The notes beneath the pieces were generated by a model. That model made no database searches and was not told the origin of the DNA. It worked only from the letters and a program-made list of their open reading frames with translations. DNA of 64,000 nucleotides from Citrobacter enshiensis (GTDB taxonomy: Bacteria; Pseudomonadota; Gammaproteobacteria; Enterobacterales; Enterobacteriaceae), in NCBI RefSeq assembly GCF_029338175.1, contig NZ_CP119862.1, positions 434,001 through 498,000 of the forward strand, written 5' to 3'. This document shows positions 53,147 to 62,207 of the stretch, one piece after another. Position 1 is the first letter of the stretch, and every line of letters begins with the position of its first letter. The translations under genes were made by a program, and so were the position numbers.

Positions 53147-53258
53147 CCCCGGCTTGACCGGGGTGCGCGAACACTGCGCCAACACCAGGGAAATCGTGGC
53201 TGCGCCGTAAGTTATAATGATGATTTACAAGGGCGCAGCTCTGTTTTTCAGGCCGCAC
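53137..53258 (-). ncRNA. arcZ: Hfq-dependent small RNA ArcZ
   Basis: On the minus strand the sequence beginning GTGCGGCCTGAAAAACAG and ending with the CCCCGG/CCGGGG terminator stem (53147-53163) plus seven T residues is nearly identical to E. coli ArcZ (RyhA/SraH). The conserved mRNA-pairing core GATTTCCCTGGTGTTGGCG is present. ArcZ activates rpoS and represses flhDC, tpx and arcB, and is itself ArcA-repressed. It lies between arcB and elbB, as in E. coli. The 5' end is inferred by similarity. Confidence 0.93.
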
Positions 53259-53377
53259 GCAGTTAAGATAGCAACATCTTAAATATTTTGTTACACGAAA
53301 CAGCGAAATGTGTGAAGCGTAGCATTTTTATTACAATTATTAATGCGTTTCAGTCAGATGCGAAAAGGACGATGACG

Positions 53378-54031
53378 ATGAAAAAAATTGGTGTAGTGCT
53401 CAGTGGCTGTGGTGTCTATGACGGTTCTGAAATTCATGAAGCCGTTTTGACTTTGCTGGCGATAGCCCGTAATGACGCTCAGGCCATCTGTTTTGCACCT
53501 GACAGGCAGCAAACGGATGTGATTAATCATCTGACTGGCGAAGCGATGGCGGACTCACGCAATGTTCTGGTTGAAGCGGCGCGTATTACGCGGGGCGATA
53601 TTCGCCCGCTGGCTCAGGCCGTTGCCAGCGACCTGGATGCGCTGATTGTACCTGGTGGTTTTGGGGCAGCGAAAAACCTGAGTAATTTCGCCAGCCAGGG
53701 CAGTGAATGCCGGGTCGACAGCGATCTGGCGGCGCTGGCGGTGGCGATGCATCAGTCCGGTAAGCCACTGGGATTCATGTGCATTGCACCCGCGATGTTA
53801 CCGAAAATGTTCGATTTTCCGCTGCGTGTGACCATCGGTACCGATATTGATACGGCTGAAGTGCTGGAAGATATGGGCGCAGAGCATGTGCCGTGCCCGG
53901 TCGACGACATTGTGGTCGATGAAGACAACAAAATTGTCACCACGCCCGCCTATATGCTGGCGCAGGATATTGCTCAGGCGGCACTCGGTATCGAAAAACT
54001 GGTGTCGCGCGTACTGGCTTTAACCGAATGA
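53378..54031 (+). CDS. elbB: Glyoxalase ElbB (DJ-1/PfpI family)
   Basis: Has weak glyoxalase III activity in E. coli and was first noted in isoprenoid work. It has 217 residues, as in E. coli, from [18 protein letters not shown]. The nucleophile elbow region is [11 protein letters not shown], with [20 protein letters not shown] upstream. An in-frame ATG two codons earlier (53372) is possible. It overlaps mtgA by four bases. Confidence 0.96.
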   Translation: MKKIGVVLSGCGVYDGSEIHEAVLTLLAIARNDAQAICFAPDRQQTDVINHLTGEAMADSRNVLVEAARITRGDIRPLAQAVASDLDALIVPGGFGAAKNLSNFASQGSECRVDSDLAALAVAMHQSGKPLGFMCIAPAMLPKMFDFPLRVTIGTDIDTAEVLEDMGAEHVPCPVDDIVVDEDNKIVTTPAYMLAQDIAQAALGIEKLVSRVLALTE

Positions 54032-54756
54032 GTAAAGGGCACGGTATACCGCTGGCTATCCTAAAGCGCTTTTTTCTGCGCGCGGTTATCGTGCTGGCGG
54101 TTTTTTGGGGCGGCGGGATCGTGCTTTTCAGCGTGGTGCCGGTGCCCTTCTCGGCGGTCATGGTGGAACGGCAAATTGGCGCATGGTTGCAGGGCAACTT
54201 TGGCTACGTGGCGCATTCCGACTGGGTCAGCATGGACGAAATATCTCCGTGGATGGGGCTGGCGGTGATTGCCGCAGAAGATCAGAAGTTCCCCGACCAT
54301 TGGGGATTTGATATGGCTTCCATTGAGAAAGCGCTGGCGCACAATGAACGCAATGAGAACCGTATTCGCGGTGCTTCTACGTTATCGCAGCAGACCGCGA
54401 AAAACCTGTTCTTGTGGGATGGTCGCAGTTGGGTGCGTAAAGGTCTGGAAGCCGGTTTAACGTTAGGGATAGAAACGGTCTGGAGTAAGAAGCGTATTCT
54501 GACGGTCTATCTGAACATTGCGGAATTTGGGGACGGAATTTTTGGCGTGGAAGCTGCCGCACAGCATTACTTTCACAAACCCGCCAGCCGGTTAACGATG
54601 TCGGAGGCGGCGCTTCTGGCCGCAGTGCTGCCAAATCCTTTGCGGTTTAAAGCCAGTGCACCTTCTGGTTATGTGCGTAGCCGTCAGGCGTGGATCCTTC
54701 GCCAGATGCGCCAGCTAGGCGGAGAGTCATTTATGACCCGCCACCGTCTTCATTAA
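54028..54756 (+). CDS. mtgA: Monofunctional peptidoglycan transglycosylase
   Basis: GT51 glycosyltransferase polymerising lipid II. It has 242 residues, as in E. coli. An N-terminal membrane helix (about 14-36) is followed by catalytic Glu in [14 protein letters not shown] and the conserved [18 protein letters not shown] and EIVW-like region ([24 protein letters not shown]). It overlaps elbB by ATGA. Confidence 0.97.
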   Translation: MSKGHGIPLAILKRFFLRAVIVLAVFWGGGIVLFSVVPVPFSAVMVERQIGAWLQGNFGYVAHSDWVSMDEISPWMGLAVIAAEDQKFPDHWGFDMASIEKALAHNERNENRIRGASTLSQQTAKNLFLWDGRSWVRKGLEAGLTLGIETVWSKKRILTVYLNIAEFGDGIFGVEAAAQHYFHKPASRLTMSEAALLAAVLPNPLRFKASAPSGYVRSRQAWILRQMRQLGGESFMTRHRLH

Positions 54757-54767
54757 ACTAATGGCTG

Positions 54768-54795
54768 AATACGTGAATTGAACTACACACGTATT
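54768..54795 (+). terminator. Weak hairpin after mtgA
   Basis: AATACGTG (54768-54775) pairs with CACGTATT (54788-54795), followed by only a short T stretch. Confidence 0.35.
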
Positions 54796-54872
54796 TGCGA
54801 CCCCGAATTTTTGATTAAAGGAATAATCAGAGCAAGTTTGAATGGTAGCTGTAGGGGGAAACGATGCCCCAG

Positions 54873-56159
54873 TTATTCCTCTTCTTTTTTCCCTCTTCCT
54901 GCTTTTTTTTCATAGCGGAAATCCATTTTATCGATCCCATACTTTTTCATCCTCAGATAGAGCTTTTTTCTTGGAATTTGGAAATAGTCGACGACGTCAT
55001 TGATGCGCCCTTTATAGATATTGAGAGCATCGATAATAATCTGCCGTTCGTAGCTTTCGACGCGTTCATCCAGTGGTGTTGAATTGGCGTCCATGACCTG
55101 GAGATTGGCGGAATCTTCAAGCATGAGTACACCGACAGCCGCCAGTTCCGCAGCGTTGACCAACTCAATGATGTTACCCGGCCAGATTCGGGTCATCAGC
55201 CGTTTCATGAACGCTTTTCCCAGTAGTGGCGGTTGGCGATTTAATCGCTTACAGGTAAGTGTCAGGTAATGATTGAATATCGGTTCAATGTCTCCTGGAC
55301 GCTGGCTCAGCGGAAGACATTCGATGTGGGTGAGGGAAAAAAGATAATAGAGTTCTGCCGTAAGTTTCTGTGCCGCAGCCAATTCAGCTAGCGGCGTCTG
55401 GCTGATGACAACGAGGCGAAACGATCTGTCTTGTGGTCGTTCTTGTTGTTGGAGCAGGTAACGCTGGTTTTCCAGCGTAAGGTGCTCAATATTTTTAAGC
55501 AACAGCGTGCCGCCCTCGGCTGCTTTGACCCACTCCTCCAGCAACTGTGTGCTATTAGCACTCAGCGTCTGGTTGATTAGCGGACTGTCCCTGCGGGAGC
55601 TGAACTGATGAAGATACTGCGCTGCCAGAGTTCTCCCGGTACCCGGCTCACCGTAAAAACAGACAGGGAGCGCTGTTTCCGCCAGTGTTTCTAATCGTTG
55701 ACGTGTTTGGCGTATCCAACTGCTGTCGCCGATTAAATGCTGATTGAACTGAGACCTGCGCCATTTTTTCTGCTCCATATAGGCACTGCGCTCCTTCAGA
55801 GCCTTCTCAATCAGCATCAGGAGCTGTTCCGGATTAACCGGTTTTTGCAAAAAGTCGTAAGCGCCTTTTTTTACTGCTTCAACGGCCATCGGTACATCGC
55901 CGTGTCCGGTAATCATCAGAATGGGCAGGCTGGTGTCGATAGTCATCAGCTTTTCCAATAACACCATACCGGAAATGTCTGGCATGCAGACGTCGCAAAC
56001 TACGATGCCTGGCCATTCATTCTGAAGTAGCACTAATGCTTGTGTGGGATCGTTGCAGGTGCAAACTGAATGGCCTTCGCGCTGTAAGAGTTCACTGTAG
56101 GCCTGCAGGACGTCACTATCATCATCGATCAGCAGGATAGAAGGGGTATCGTTTGACAT
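54873..56159 (-). CDS. pgtA: Phosphoglycerate transport regulator PgtA
   Basis: Response regulator of the PgtB-PgtC-PgtA system that induces pgtP. It has 428 residues; Salmonella PgtA is of similar size. The receiver domain has acidic Asp12/13, phospho-acceptor Asp56 (VCDVCMP) and Lys106. The central NtrC-like AAA+ domain has Walker A GEPGTGRT (170-177), but Walker B reads LLLKNIEHL where the family has a D-E pair, and there is no GAFTGA loop. A Fis-type HTH follows (IYKGRINDVVDYFQIPRKKLYLRMKKYGI). It starts 2 bases after pgtB. Confidence 0.93.
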   Translation of the reverse strand: MSNDTPSILLIDDDSDVLQAYSELLQREGHSVCTCNDPTQALVLLQNEWPGIVVCDVCMPDISGMVLLEKLMTIDTSLPILMITGHGDVPMAVEAVKKGAYDFLQKPVNPEQLLMLIEKALKERSAYMEQKKWRRSQFNQHLIGDSSWIRQTRQRLETLAETALPVCFYGEPGTGRTLAAQYLHQFSSRRDSPLINQTLSANSTQLLEEWVKAAEGGTLLLKNIEHLTLENQRYLLQQQERPQDRSFRLVVISQTPLAELAAAQKLTAELYYLFSLTHIECLPLSQRPGDIEPIFNHYLTLTCKRLNRQPPLLGKAFMKRLMTRIWPGNIIELVNAAELAAVGVLMLEDSANLQVMDANSTPLDERVESYERQIIIDALNIYKGRINDVVDYFQIPRKKLYLRMKKYGIDKMDFRYEKKAGRGKKEEE

Positions 56160-56161
56160 AC

Positions 56162-58129
56162 TTAGGGCCTCCCGAAACGTAGAATAACCAGCGCATGGCG
56201 GTCCAGTGTTGACGCAATGTCCAACTCTCCCTGGCACTGATGCATAATGGAATGACTGATAGAAAGACCTATCCCCAGACCGACGGGTTTATCGGTGGTA
56301 AAGGGCATAAGGAGCCGATCGGCCAGTTGTAGCGGCCATCCCTTTCCGTTATCGGCAACGTAAAGCGTTAGTGTGGAGGCATGAACTTCGTAGTCAATGG
56401 TAATGGACGGAGGTTCGTTTTGGCGCGCTTCTAACGCGTTAGTAAATAGGTTGACCAGCACCTGCTGAATCAGGACGTCATCGCCGTAGACCGGAGGGAA
56501 GTCGCTTGGTTGGCTAAGGGTCGCCTTCAGCGGGCGATGCTTCAGCGCCAAAAGTTCCCATGATGATTCGATAACCTGTTGTAGATTTATGGCTTCGCAG
56601 ACAAGCTCACTATCACGGCGACGTGCAAAACTACGTAGTCGTTTAACGATGTTGTCAATGCGTTCGACCAACGCTCGCATGGTTTCCACGTAATTTTTCA
56701 CGGAGGTAACGTCTTGTTGCGCCAGCGCACGATCGGCGCTGAAGAGATACATGGACATCGCGTTCAGCGGTTGATTGATCTCATGCGCGAGCGTCGTCAT
56801 TGTTTGACCGACTACGGCCAGCTTGGCCGTTTGGATCAATTCGCTTTGTGCAGTACGCAGATGTTTTTCAGTAGCGATCCGTTCGCAGATTTCCAGTTCC
56901 AACTGGCGCTGCTGCTGGTTTATTTGCTCAATTGTTTGGCGTAGTAGGTTAGCGATTCTGCCGAGTTCATCAGTGCCGGACACGGTAATATCAGCGTTCA
57001 GTTCCCCATTGCTAAGTTTGACGACGGCGTCATTGAGTTGCCTGAATCGGCGGATCATTCTGGGACGAATATAAAAATAGTTTACCAGGATCACGAATAG
57101 CAGAGCTGTCACCATTGCAGCAAAGATCAGCAACCCGCTAATTTGCATTATTTTTTCTAATCTCAGGTTGAATGTTTGTAGCTGCTGGTGGCTGTTCCCC
57201 AACTGCATTTCCAATTGTCCGCGTATTTGCATCAGCACACGCTCTTTTTCTCTGATGGTACTCTCTAGTGTCTGTTGAGCCTGCCGTCTGGTCGCCAAAG
57301 TCCCGGGCAGATAGTTTTGCTGTGTGCCAAGTTCCAGCAGCGAATAAACAGTCTGGTGCAGTGTGATCGTACTTGAATAAACGGACAATGCGCGAACGTT
57401 TTCATCAACGCTGTGTTTCAAATAGTTGAGGTAGTTTATGTGTTGGTTTAATGATTCATTTTCTGCGTCGTTAGTGTTAGCGATTTCTTTTAGGGTGTCG
57501 ACGATTTGGGCTTCTATGTGGGAGAGCGTGAAGACCAACTGCAGTTCATCCTGCACGCCATGAAGCGATTTTTGTAGTATTTGGTTTTCGCGGCGATCTT
57601 TTTCCCGACTAAGTTGATTTAGCAGGGATGACTGTTGCCAGCTTAAGTCCTGGGTGAGTGAGTTCAGTTCGCTGTTGAAATCGTCATGTAACCAGTTGAT
57701 TCTGGAGGAAATAACATAAAGTTTTTCCTTTTCCTGGTTATTGTCATATAACGCTTTATCCAGGTTGTCGAGTAGTTTGCGGCTATTGATGACCTGTTGG
57801 CTCAGTGCATTTTGGTGCTGAGGGTCCAGATGTGGGCTTATTGCCTGAATTTTTTGCAGACGTTGTTCAATCTGCATTCTGACCTGCATGCGGCTGTTGG
57901 TGTTGTTAGTCTGTTGTAGTTCATTGAACTCGTTAACGAGTGCCGTCAGGTTCTCTTCAAACAGAAATGATGCCTGAATCCGGGGAAAGTAGTCATCGAG
58001 CGCATAGCGTACCTGGGAATTCTGTTCATGCCATGAGTAAAGACTGACTACGCTGACGAATAGCGTCAGGATTGCGCTGAAAACGAATGCCAGTCGTAAG
58101 CTCGTACCAATGGTGAGCAACCGCTTCAT
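56162..58129 (-). CDS. pgtB: Phosphoglycerate sensor histidine kinase PgtB
   Basis: Membrane kinase of the pgt system. It has 655 residues. Transmembrane helices at about 11-33 and 329-352 enclose a long helical periplasmic domain rich in Gln and coiled-coil sequence. HAMP (about 353-405), a DHp domain with His449 in TLAHEINQPLNAM, an N box in VNLFTNALEAR and G boxes in VADNGKGWP and GLGIGLSIS follow. All kinase motifs look intact. It overlaps pgtC by ATGA. Confidence 0.94.
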   Translation of the reverse strand: MKRLLTIGTSLRLAFVFSAILTLFVSVVSLYSWHEQNSQVRYALDDYFPRIQASFLFEENLTALVNEFNELQQTNNTNSRMQVRMQIEQRLQKIQAISPHLDPQHQNALSQQVINSRKLLDNLDKALYDNNQEKEKLYVISSRINWLHDDFNSELNSLTQDLSWQQSSLLNQLSREKDRRENQILQKSLHGVQDELQLVFTLSHIEAQIVDTLKEIANTNDAENESLNQHINYLNYLKHSVDENVRALSVYSSTITLHQTVYSLLELGTQQNYLPGTLATRRQAQQTLESTIREKERVLMQIRGQLEMQLGNSHQQLQTFNLRLEKIMQISGLLIFAAMVTALLFVILVNYFYIRPRMIRRFRQLNDAVVKLSNGELNADITVSGTDELGRIANLLRQTIEQINQQQRQLELEICERIATEKHLRTAQSELIQTAKLAVVGQTMTTLAHEINQPLNAMSMYLFSADRALAQQDVTSVKNYVETMRALVERIDNIVKRLRSFARRRDSELVCEAINLQQVIESSWELLALKHRPLKATLSQPSDFPPVYGDDVLIQQVLVNLFTNALEARQNEPPSITIDYEVHASTLTLYVADNGKGWPLQLADRLLMPFTTDKPVGLGIGLSISHSIMHQCQGELDIASTLDRHALVILRFGRP

Positions 58130-59358
58130 TTTAACAACTCAATTTGTGTCATCGCCTGTTGCTGCTGATGTTGAAAAAATTGTTGCCATGCCATCATCTG
58201 CGTTTCTCGAAATCCCGATTTCTGTTCAAATTGCCATAAATAATCCGGATCGGCGGCCTGTTCTGGTGAAACAGGAACCGCGGTCAGCAAACCCCGAATT
58301 TCCGGAAGTGGATGTTTCAGCTTCTTCTCTGCTGCGTACAACGCCTTCCAGGCATCCTGAAGTTGGGTAAGGCGGAAGGTGATCGCGTTGTCAAACATAA
58401 GCTGGATCAGTTTCTGGCGTTGCATGATCAGCGGATAATCGAGAGAGGGTGACGAGAACAGTTGCGACTGTTGTTCTGCCTGTGGGTTATCGGGTGGTAA
58501 CGGGTAAACGGGGTATTTTCCCGAGTCGGAATCGCTGAGAGCCTGTTGCCCTTTTGGGCTCAGCAGAAAATCGATAAAACGCCCAGCTTCCTGCGGATGC
58601 TTGCTGTCATAGGTTATGGCAGTGAACATTGGGGCTGCGCGAGAGGTCGGAAAATAGATGAAGTGTAAAGACGGATTGTTTAGCAACACGTTAGCGTAGT
58701 TATCGATCACCGGCCCTACATCTCCAAGCCCGTTGCTTATCTTGTTGGCGACGCCGAAACTGCGCGATGAAATGGTTGCCAGATTGCCGCCAATCTTCAA
58801 CAAGGTATTCCAGCCTTCTCGCCACCCTTGTTGTTGCAACAGATCTTCGATCATCAGGTGCGTGGTATCTGAGCGTGATGGGCTACTCATCAGCAGCGTT
58901 CCCTGATATCGCGATTGGCTCAGCGCTGCCCAGGTGGTCGGCATTGGTTCGTTTCTTTCTTCCAGGCGACTAACGTTCATCAAAATACCATAACCGGAAA
59001 TGGCGACGGCGACGGTGGTCGCCCGGATGGATTCCGGCACCAGCTTCCGGCTGGTCTCCATCGTATTGTTAAACGGCTGGAGGTGGTTTTTGCTTTGCAG
59101 TCGCTGCAATAACATAGGGGATGAACTCAACACCAAATCGATATTTTCACCCAATGGATTTTCAAGCAGGCGCTCAATAGACGAACTGGTACGGTTCAGT
59201 GTGCGGATTTTGACGGCCTGCGGCTGCTTTTGCCATTGATTGATAATATGTTCCGTCGCTTCCGATGAGAGCGTTGTGGCGATCACCAGTTCGTTTGCGG
59301 AGGCGACGCTGGCGTACAAGAAACAACCTAATAGCACTCTTTGTAAAACGTAAATCAT
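58126..59358 (-). CDS. pgtC: Phosphoglycerate sensor accessory protein PgtC
   Basis: Periplasmic solute-binding-like protein that works with PgtB in sensing phosphoglycerates. It has 410 residues. The signal peptide ends near ASVASA before NELVIATT, followed by a type II binding-protein fold similar to iron or sugar-phosphate binding proteins. It is the first gene of the pgtCBA operon and divergent from pgtP. Confidence 0.93.
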   Translation of the reverse strand: MIYVLQRVLLGCFLYASVASANELVIATTLSSEATEHIINQWQKQPQAVKIRTLNRTSSSIERLLENPLGENIDLVLSSSPMLLQRLQSKNHLQPFNNTMETSRKLVPESIRATTVAVAISGYGILMNVSRLEERNEPMPTTWAALSQSRYQGTLLMSSPSRSDTTHLMIEDLLQQQGWREGWNTLLKIGGNLATISSRSFGVANKISNGLGDVGPVIDNYANVLLNNPSLHFIYFPTSRAAPMFTAITYDSKHPQEAGRFIDFLLSPKGQQALSDSDSGKYPVYPLPPDNPQAEQQSQLFSSPSLDYPLIMQRQKLIQLMFDNAITFRLTQLQDAWKALYAAEKKLKHPLPEIRGLLTAVPVSPEQAADPDYLWQFEQKSGFRETQMMAWQQFFQHQQQQAMTQIELLK

Positions 59359-59823
59359 TTCGGAGTATAACCCTGATGAGCTTGTGATGTTTTTTGTTTT
59401 TTGGCTGCTTTATTATCGGGCAACTGCTACGGATAAAATATGTGACTGCTCTCAAAATTATAAAACAATAGATAATGAACTCATTTTTTTGTATTGAACC
59501 TTATATTGCACATTATTGATTAAGTCGTTGTGATAATCCAGTCTGTAAAAGCATTATGGGAAATAATTGGCATATGTGGATTTCTTTTTTGAGTTATTTT
59601 TGACTCATTAGTAGAGTATTGTACTTTTCGCCGTCTTTCTTCATTATCAGCATGGCCATTTGAACTTAGTTATGGTCGATTAATGTCAAATGTGAAAATT
59701 AATGCTGACAGTCAGGAAAAATAGCTGAGTGTGTCTGAAATGATTTCTATTGAACGGCATTATGTATTTTTACATAAAGTAAGTGTTATCTAAATTAACC
59801 CTATGAAAATAGGAAGGTGATCT
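59359..59823. promoter_or_regulatory. pgtC-pgtP divergent control region
   Basis: A 465-base, strongly AT-rich gap that must carry both promoters and the PgtA site. An 18-base palindrome lies near pgtP. I looked for a sigma-54 -24/-12 element (GG-N10-GC) and did not find a good one. Confidence 0.6.
59760..59777 (+). promoter_or_regulatory. Palindrome upstream of pgtP
   Basis: TTATGTATTTTTACATAA is a perfect 7-bp inverted repeat with a four-base centre, 46 bases before the pgtP ATG and just after a TTGAAC hexamer (about 59750). It is a candidate PgtA operator or promoter element; the assignment is inference. Confidence 0.4.
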
Positions 59824-61212
59824 ATGCTCTCTTTATTGAAGCCAAAAGTGGCTACACATAAAGTGCCGGATAGCGAAATTAAAAATACCTATAATCGTTA
59901 TCGTATGCAGGCGCTTTTTAGCGTATTTATCGGCTATCTCTCTTATTATATTGTCAGAAATAACTTCGTTCTTTCCACACCTTATCTGAAACAGGAATTG
60001 AATCTGTCAGCCACGCAAATCGGCCTGCTTAGTAGTTGTATGCTGATAGCTTATGGTATTAGTAAAGGTATTATGAGTAGTCTGGCGGATAAAGCAAATC
60101 CCAAAGTTTATATGGCCGTGGGACTGGTACTTTGTGCGTTGGTTAACTTCGCGCTAGGTTTTAGTTTTGCCTTTTGGATGTTTGCTGGATTAATCATACT
60201 GAATGGCTTCTTTCAGGGGATGGGGGTCGGCCCATCGTTTATCACCATCGCTAACTGGTTCCCGCGTAAAGAGCGCGGTATTGTCGGCGCGGTCTGGAAT
60301 ATTTCTCACAACGTCGGTGGTGGTATTGTTGCACCCATTGTTGGCTGTGCATTCGCGCTGGTAGGGACTGAGCACTGGAAAATAGCCACTTACGTCGTTC
60401 CGGCCGTGGTTGCTGTTGTGATGGCGGCGGTTGTATTGATATCAGGGAAAGGTTCTCCAGTTAGTGAAGGGTTACCACCTTTGAGCACTATTGTTCCGAA
60501 TGATGTCACCGTCAAGGCAAAAGATGATCGTGCACCTGAAGATATGAGTTCATGGCAGATTTTTTGCACTTACGTGCTTAAAAACAAAAATGCCTGGTTT
60601 GTTTCCTTTGTCGATGTTTTCGTTTATATGGTTCGTTTCGGTATTATCAGCTGGTTACCGATTTACCTATTAAGCGTTAAGCATTTCACCAAAGCGGAAA
60701 TGAGTACTGCATTTCTGATTTTTGAATGGGCCGCGATCCCTACCACTCTGTTGGCGGGTTGGTTGAGCGATAAGCTGTTCCGTGGTCGTCGTATGCCGCC
60801 CGCTATCATCAGCATGGTTTTAATTTTTTTCTGCCTGCTGGGTTACTGGAAGAGTGACTCTTTGCTGAGCATTACTATTTTCGCCGCCTGTGTCGGTTGT
60901 CTGATTTATGTACCACAGTTCCTGGCATCAGTGCAGACGATGGAAATTGTTCCTGGTTTCGCTGTCGGTTCCGCCGTCGGCTTGCGTGGCTTCATGAGTT
61001 ATATCCTTGGCGCGTCGTTGGGAACGAGTCTGTTTGGCGTCATGGTTGATCACGTGGGTTGGGATGGGGGTTTTTACCTGCTGCTTGTCGGCGTCATATG
61101 TTGCATCATTTTTTGTTTTCTAACGCACTTTGGTGCTCTGGAGCTGGAACGTCAGCGCCAGAATGGAGATGAGAGCAGCGACCTTAAGGGCCTTCAGGCC
61201 GAGAGAAACTAA
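59824..61212 (+). CDS. pgtP: Phosphoglycerate transporter PgtP
   Basis: Organophosphate:phosphate antiporter (GlpT/UhpT family) that imports 2- and 3-phosphoglycerate and phosphoenolpyruvate in Salmonella. It has 462 residues and 12 hydrophobic segments. Substrate-binding arginines are in register with GlpT: Arg45 (YYIVRNNF) and Arg271 (MVRFGIISWLP), with a conserved His in NISHNVGGG. The start follows AGGAAGGTGA. It is divergent from pgtCBA. Confidence 0.95.
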   Translation: MLSLLKPKVATHKVPDSEIKNTYNRYRMQALFSVFIGYLSYYIVRNNFVLSTPYLKQELNLSATQIGLLSSCMLIAYGISKGIMSSLADKANPKVYMAVGLVLCALVNFALGFSFAFWMFAGLIILNGFFQGMGVGPSFITIANWFPRKERGIVGAVWNISHNVGGGIVAPIVGCAFALVGTEHWKIATYVVPAVVAVVMAAVVLISGKGSPVSEGLPPLSTIVPNDVTVKAKDDRAPEDMSSWQIFCTYVLKNKNAWFVSFVDVFVYMVRFGIISWLPIYLLSVKHFTKAEMSTAFLIFEWAAIPTTLLAGWLSDKLFRGRRMPPAIISMVLIFFCLLGYWKSDSLLSITIFAACVGCLIYVPQFLASVQTMEIVPGFAVGSAVGLRGFMSYILGASLGTSLFGVMVDHVGWDGGFYLLLVGVICCIIFCFLTHFGALELERQRQNGDESSDLKGLQAERN

Positions 61213-61281
61213 CCCTTAATGAGGTTTGCTCAATACGTAAACCTCGCTATTTCTTTTATCTTTATTCAAGAGGGAATAATG

Positions 61282-62157
61282 ATGCTGAAGAAGATCGGTC
61301 TTTTTTCGTTGGTCCTGCTATCCGCATCTTTCGCATCGGCGGAAGATCATGCGTTGAATGCGACAGAGTTATCACGTTTTCCCATTGAGGAGGCGCGTCA
61401 GGGCGTTGCAGTAGATGCCAGCTATATTTACGCCATTGACGACAAAACTATCGCCAAATACCCGAAAAAAGGCGGTAGTAAACCCCTTTCTGTATGGCAT
61501 GGGAAGGAAGGCGATAATATCAAACACTTCAACTCCTGTTACGCGCAGGACAACGTTTTATATTGTTCACACTCCAACTATTCCAGCAGGCCGGTGTTAA
61601 GCTCAATGGAAATGTTTAGTACCCATGATATGTCTCACGTTGGCAATCACAGCTTTGGTTTTATGGGATTCAACTACGGTTCAGTAACCTGGGTCTTTCC
61701 TTATCGCGGTTACTGGTGGGCCGGATTCGCCAACTATGACGAAAAAGGAACCGAGGCTGGAAAAGATCATAACTATACGGCGCTGGTCAAATTTGATAAC
61801 GAAGGTCGCGTACTGGAGAGTTGGGCTTTTCCATCGAACGTTTTGGCAAAAATGGCGCCGAAGAGTAGTTCCGGCGGCGGTTGGGGTCCTGACGGCCTGC
61901 TATACGTCACGGGTCACGATGCCAAAGAACTCTATGTTTTGCGGTTGCCGGAAACCGGTTCAATACTGGAGTATGTGGCTACCATCAACGTGCCATTTGA
62001 AGGGCAGGCCTGGGCCTGGGATCGTAGCTCACCAGATCGGATTATTTATGGTATCACCCGCAACAGCAAAGAAGTGATCGTAAGTAAAATACCCAGCATT
62101 CCCACGGAGTTGCTAAAACCGCAAGCGTTAGTGAAGTCCGTAGACGCGATGAAGTGA
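61282..62157 (+). CDS. Secreted protein of unknown function after pgtP
   Basis: I do not recognise this gene. It encodes 291 residues with a clear signal peptide (MLKKIGLFSLVLLSASFASA, cleavage before EDHALN). The mature part shows spaced Trp/Gly-rich strands (GWGPDGLLYVTGHD, EGQAWAWDRSSPDRIIYGITR), suggesting a beta-propeller similar to SMP-30/NHL-type folds. Two cysteines lie 8 apart (NSCYAQDNVLYC) and could form a disulfide. It starts 69 bases after pgtP on the same strand with AAGAGGG upstream; the ATG one codon earlier is also possible. Probably cotranscribed with pgtP. Confidence 0.85.
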   Translation: MLKKIGLFSLVLLSASFASAEDHALNATELSRFPIEEARQGVAVDASYIYAIDDKTIAKYPKKGGSKPLSVWHGKEGDNIKHFNSCYAQDNVLYCSHSNYSSRPVLSSMEMFSTHDMSHVGNHSFGFMGFNYGSVTWVFPYRGYWWAGFANYDEKGTEAGKDHNYTALVKFDNEGRVLESWAFPSNVLAKMAPKSSSGGGWGPDGLLYVTGHDAKELYVLRLPETGSILEYVATINVPFEGQAWAWDRSSPDRIIYGITRNSKEVIVSKIPSIPTELLKPQALVKSVDAMK

Positions 62158-62173
62158 TGGATTGAGAAATAGT

Positions 62174-62207
62174 GCATGGGTTTGCCGATATTATGGCAAA
62201 CCCATGC
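62174..62207 (+). terminator. 13-bp perfect hairpin after the secreted-protein gene
   Basis: GCATGGGTTTGCC (62174-62186) pairs perfectly with GGCAAACCCATGC (62195-62207) around an 8-base loop, 16 bases after the stop codon. No T run follows, so it is either a Rho-assisted terminator or a 3' stabiliser. Confidence 0.55.

Noticed and set aside
59560-59580. TTGGCATATGTGGATT as a possible sigma-54 promoter for pgt genes
   Set aside because: The GG-N10-GC spacing is not met, and PgtA lacks the sigma-54 contact motif.
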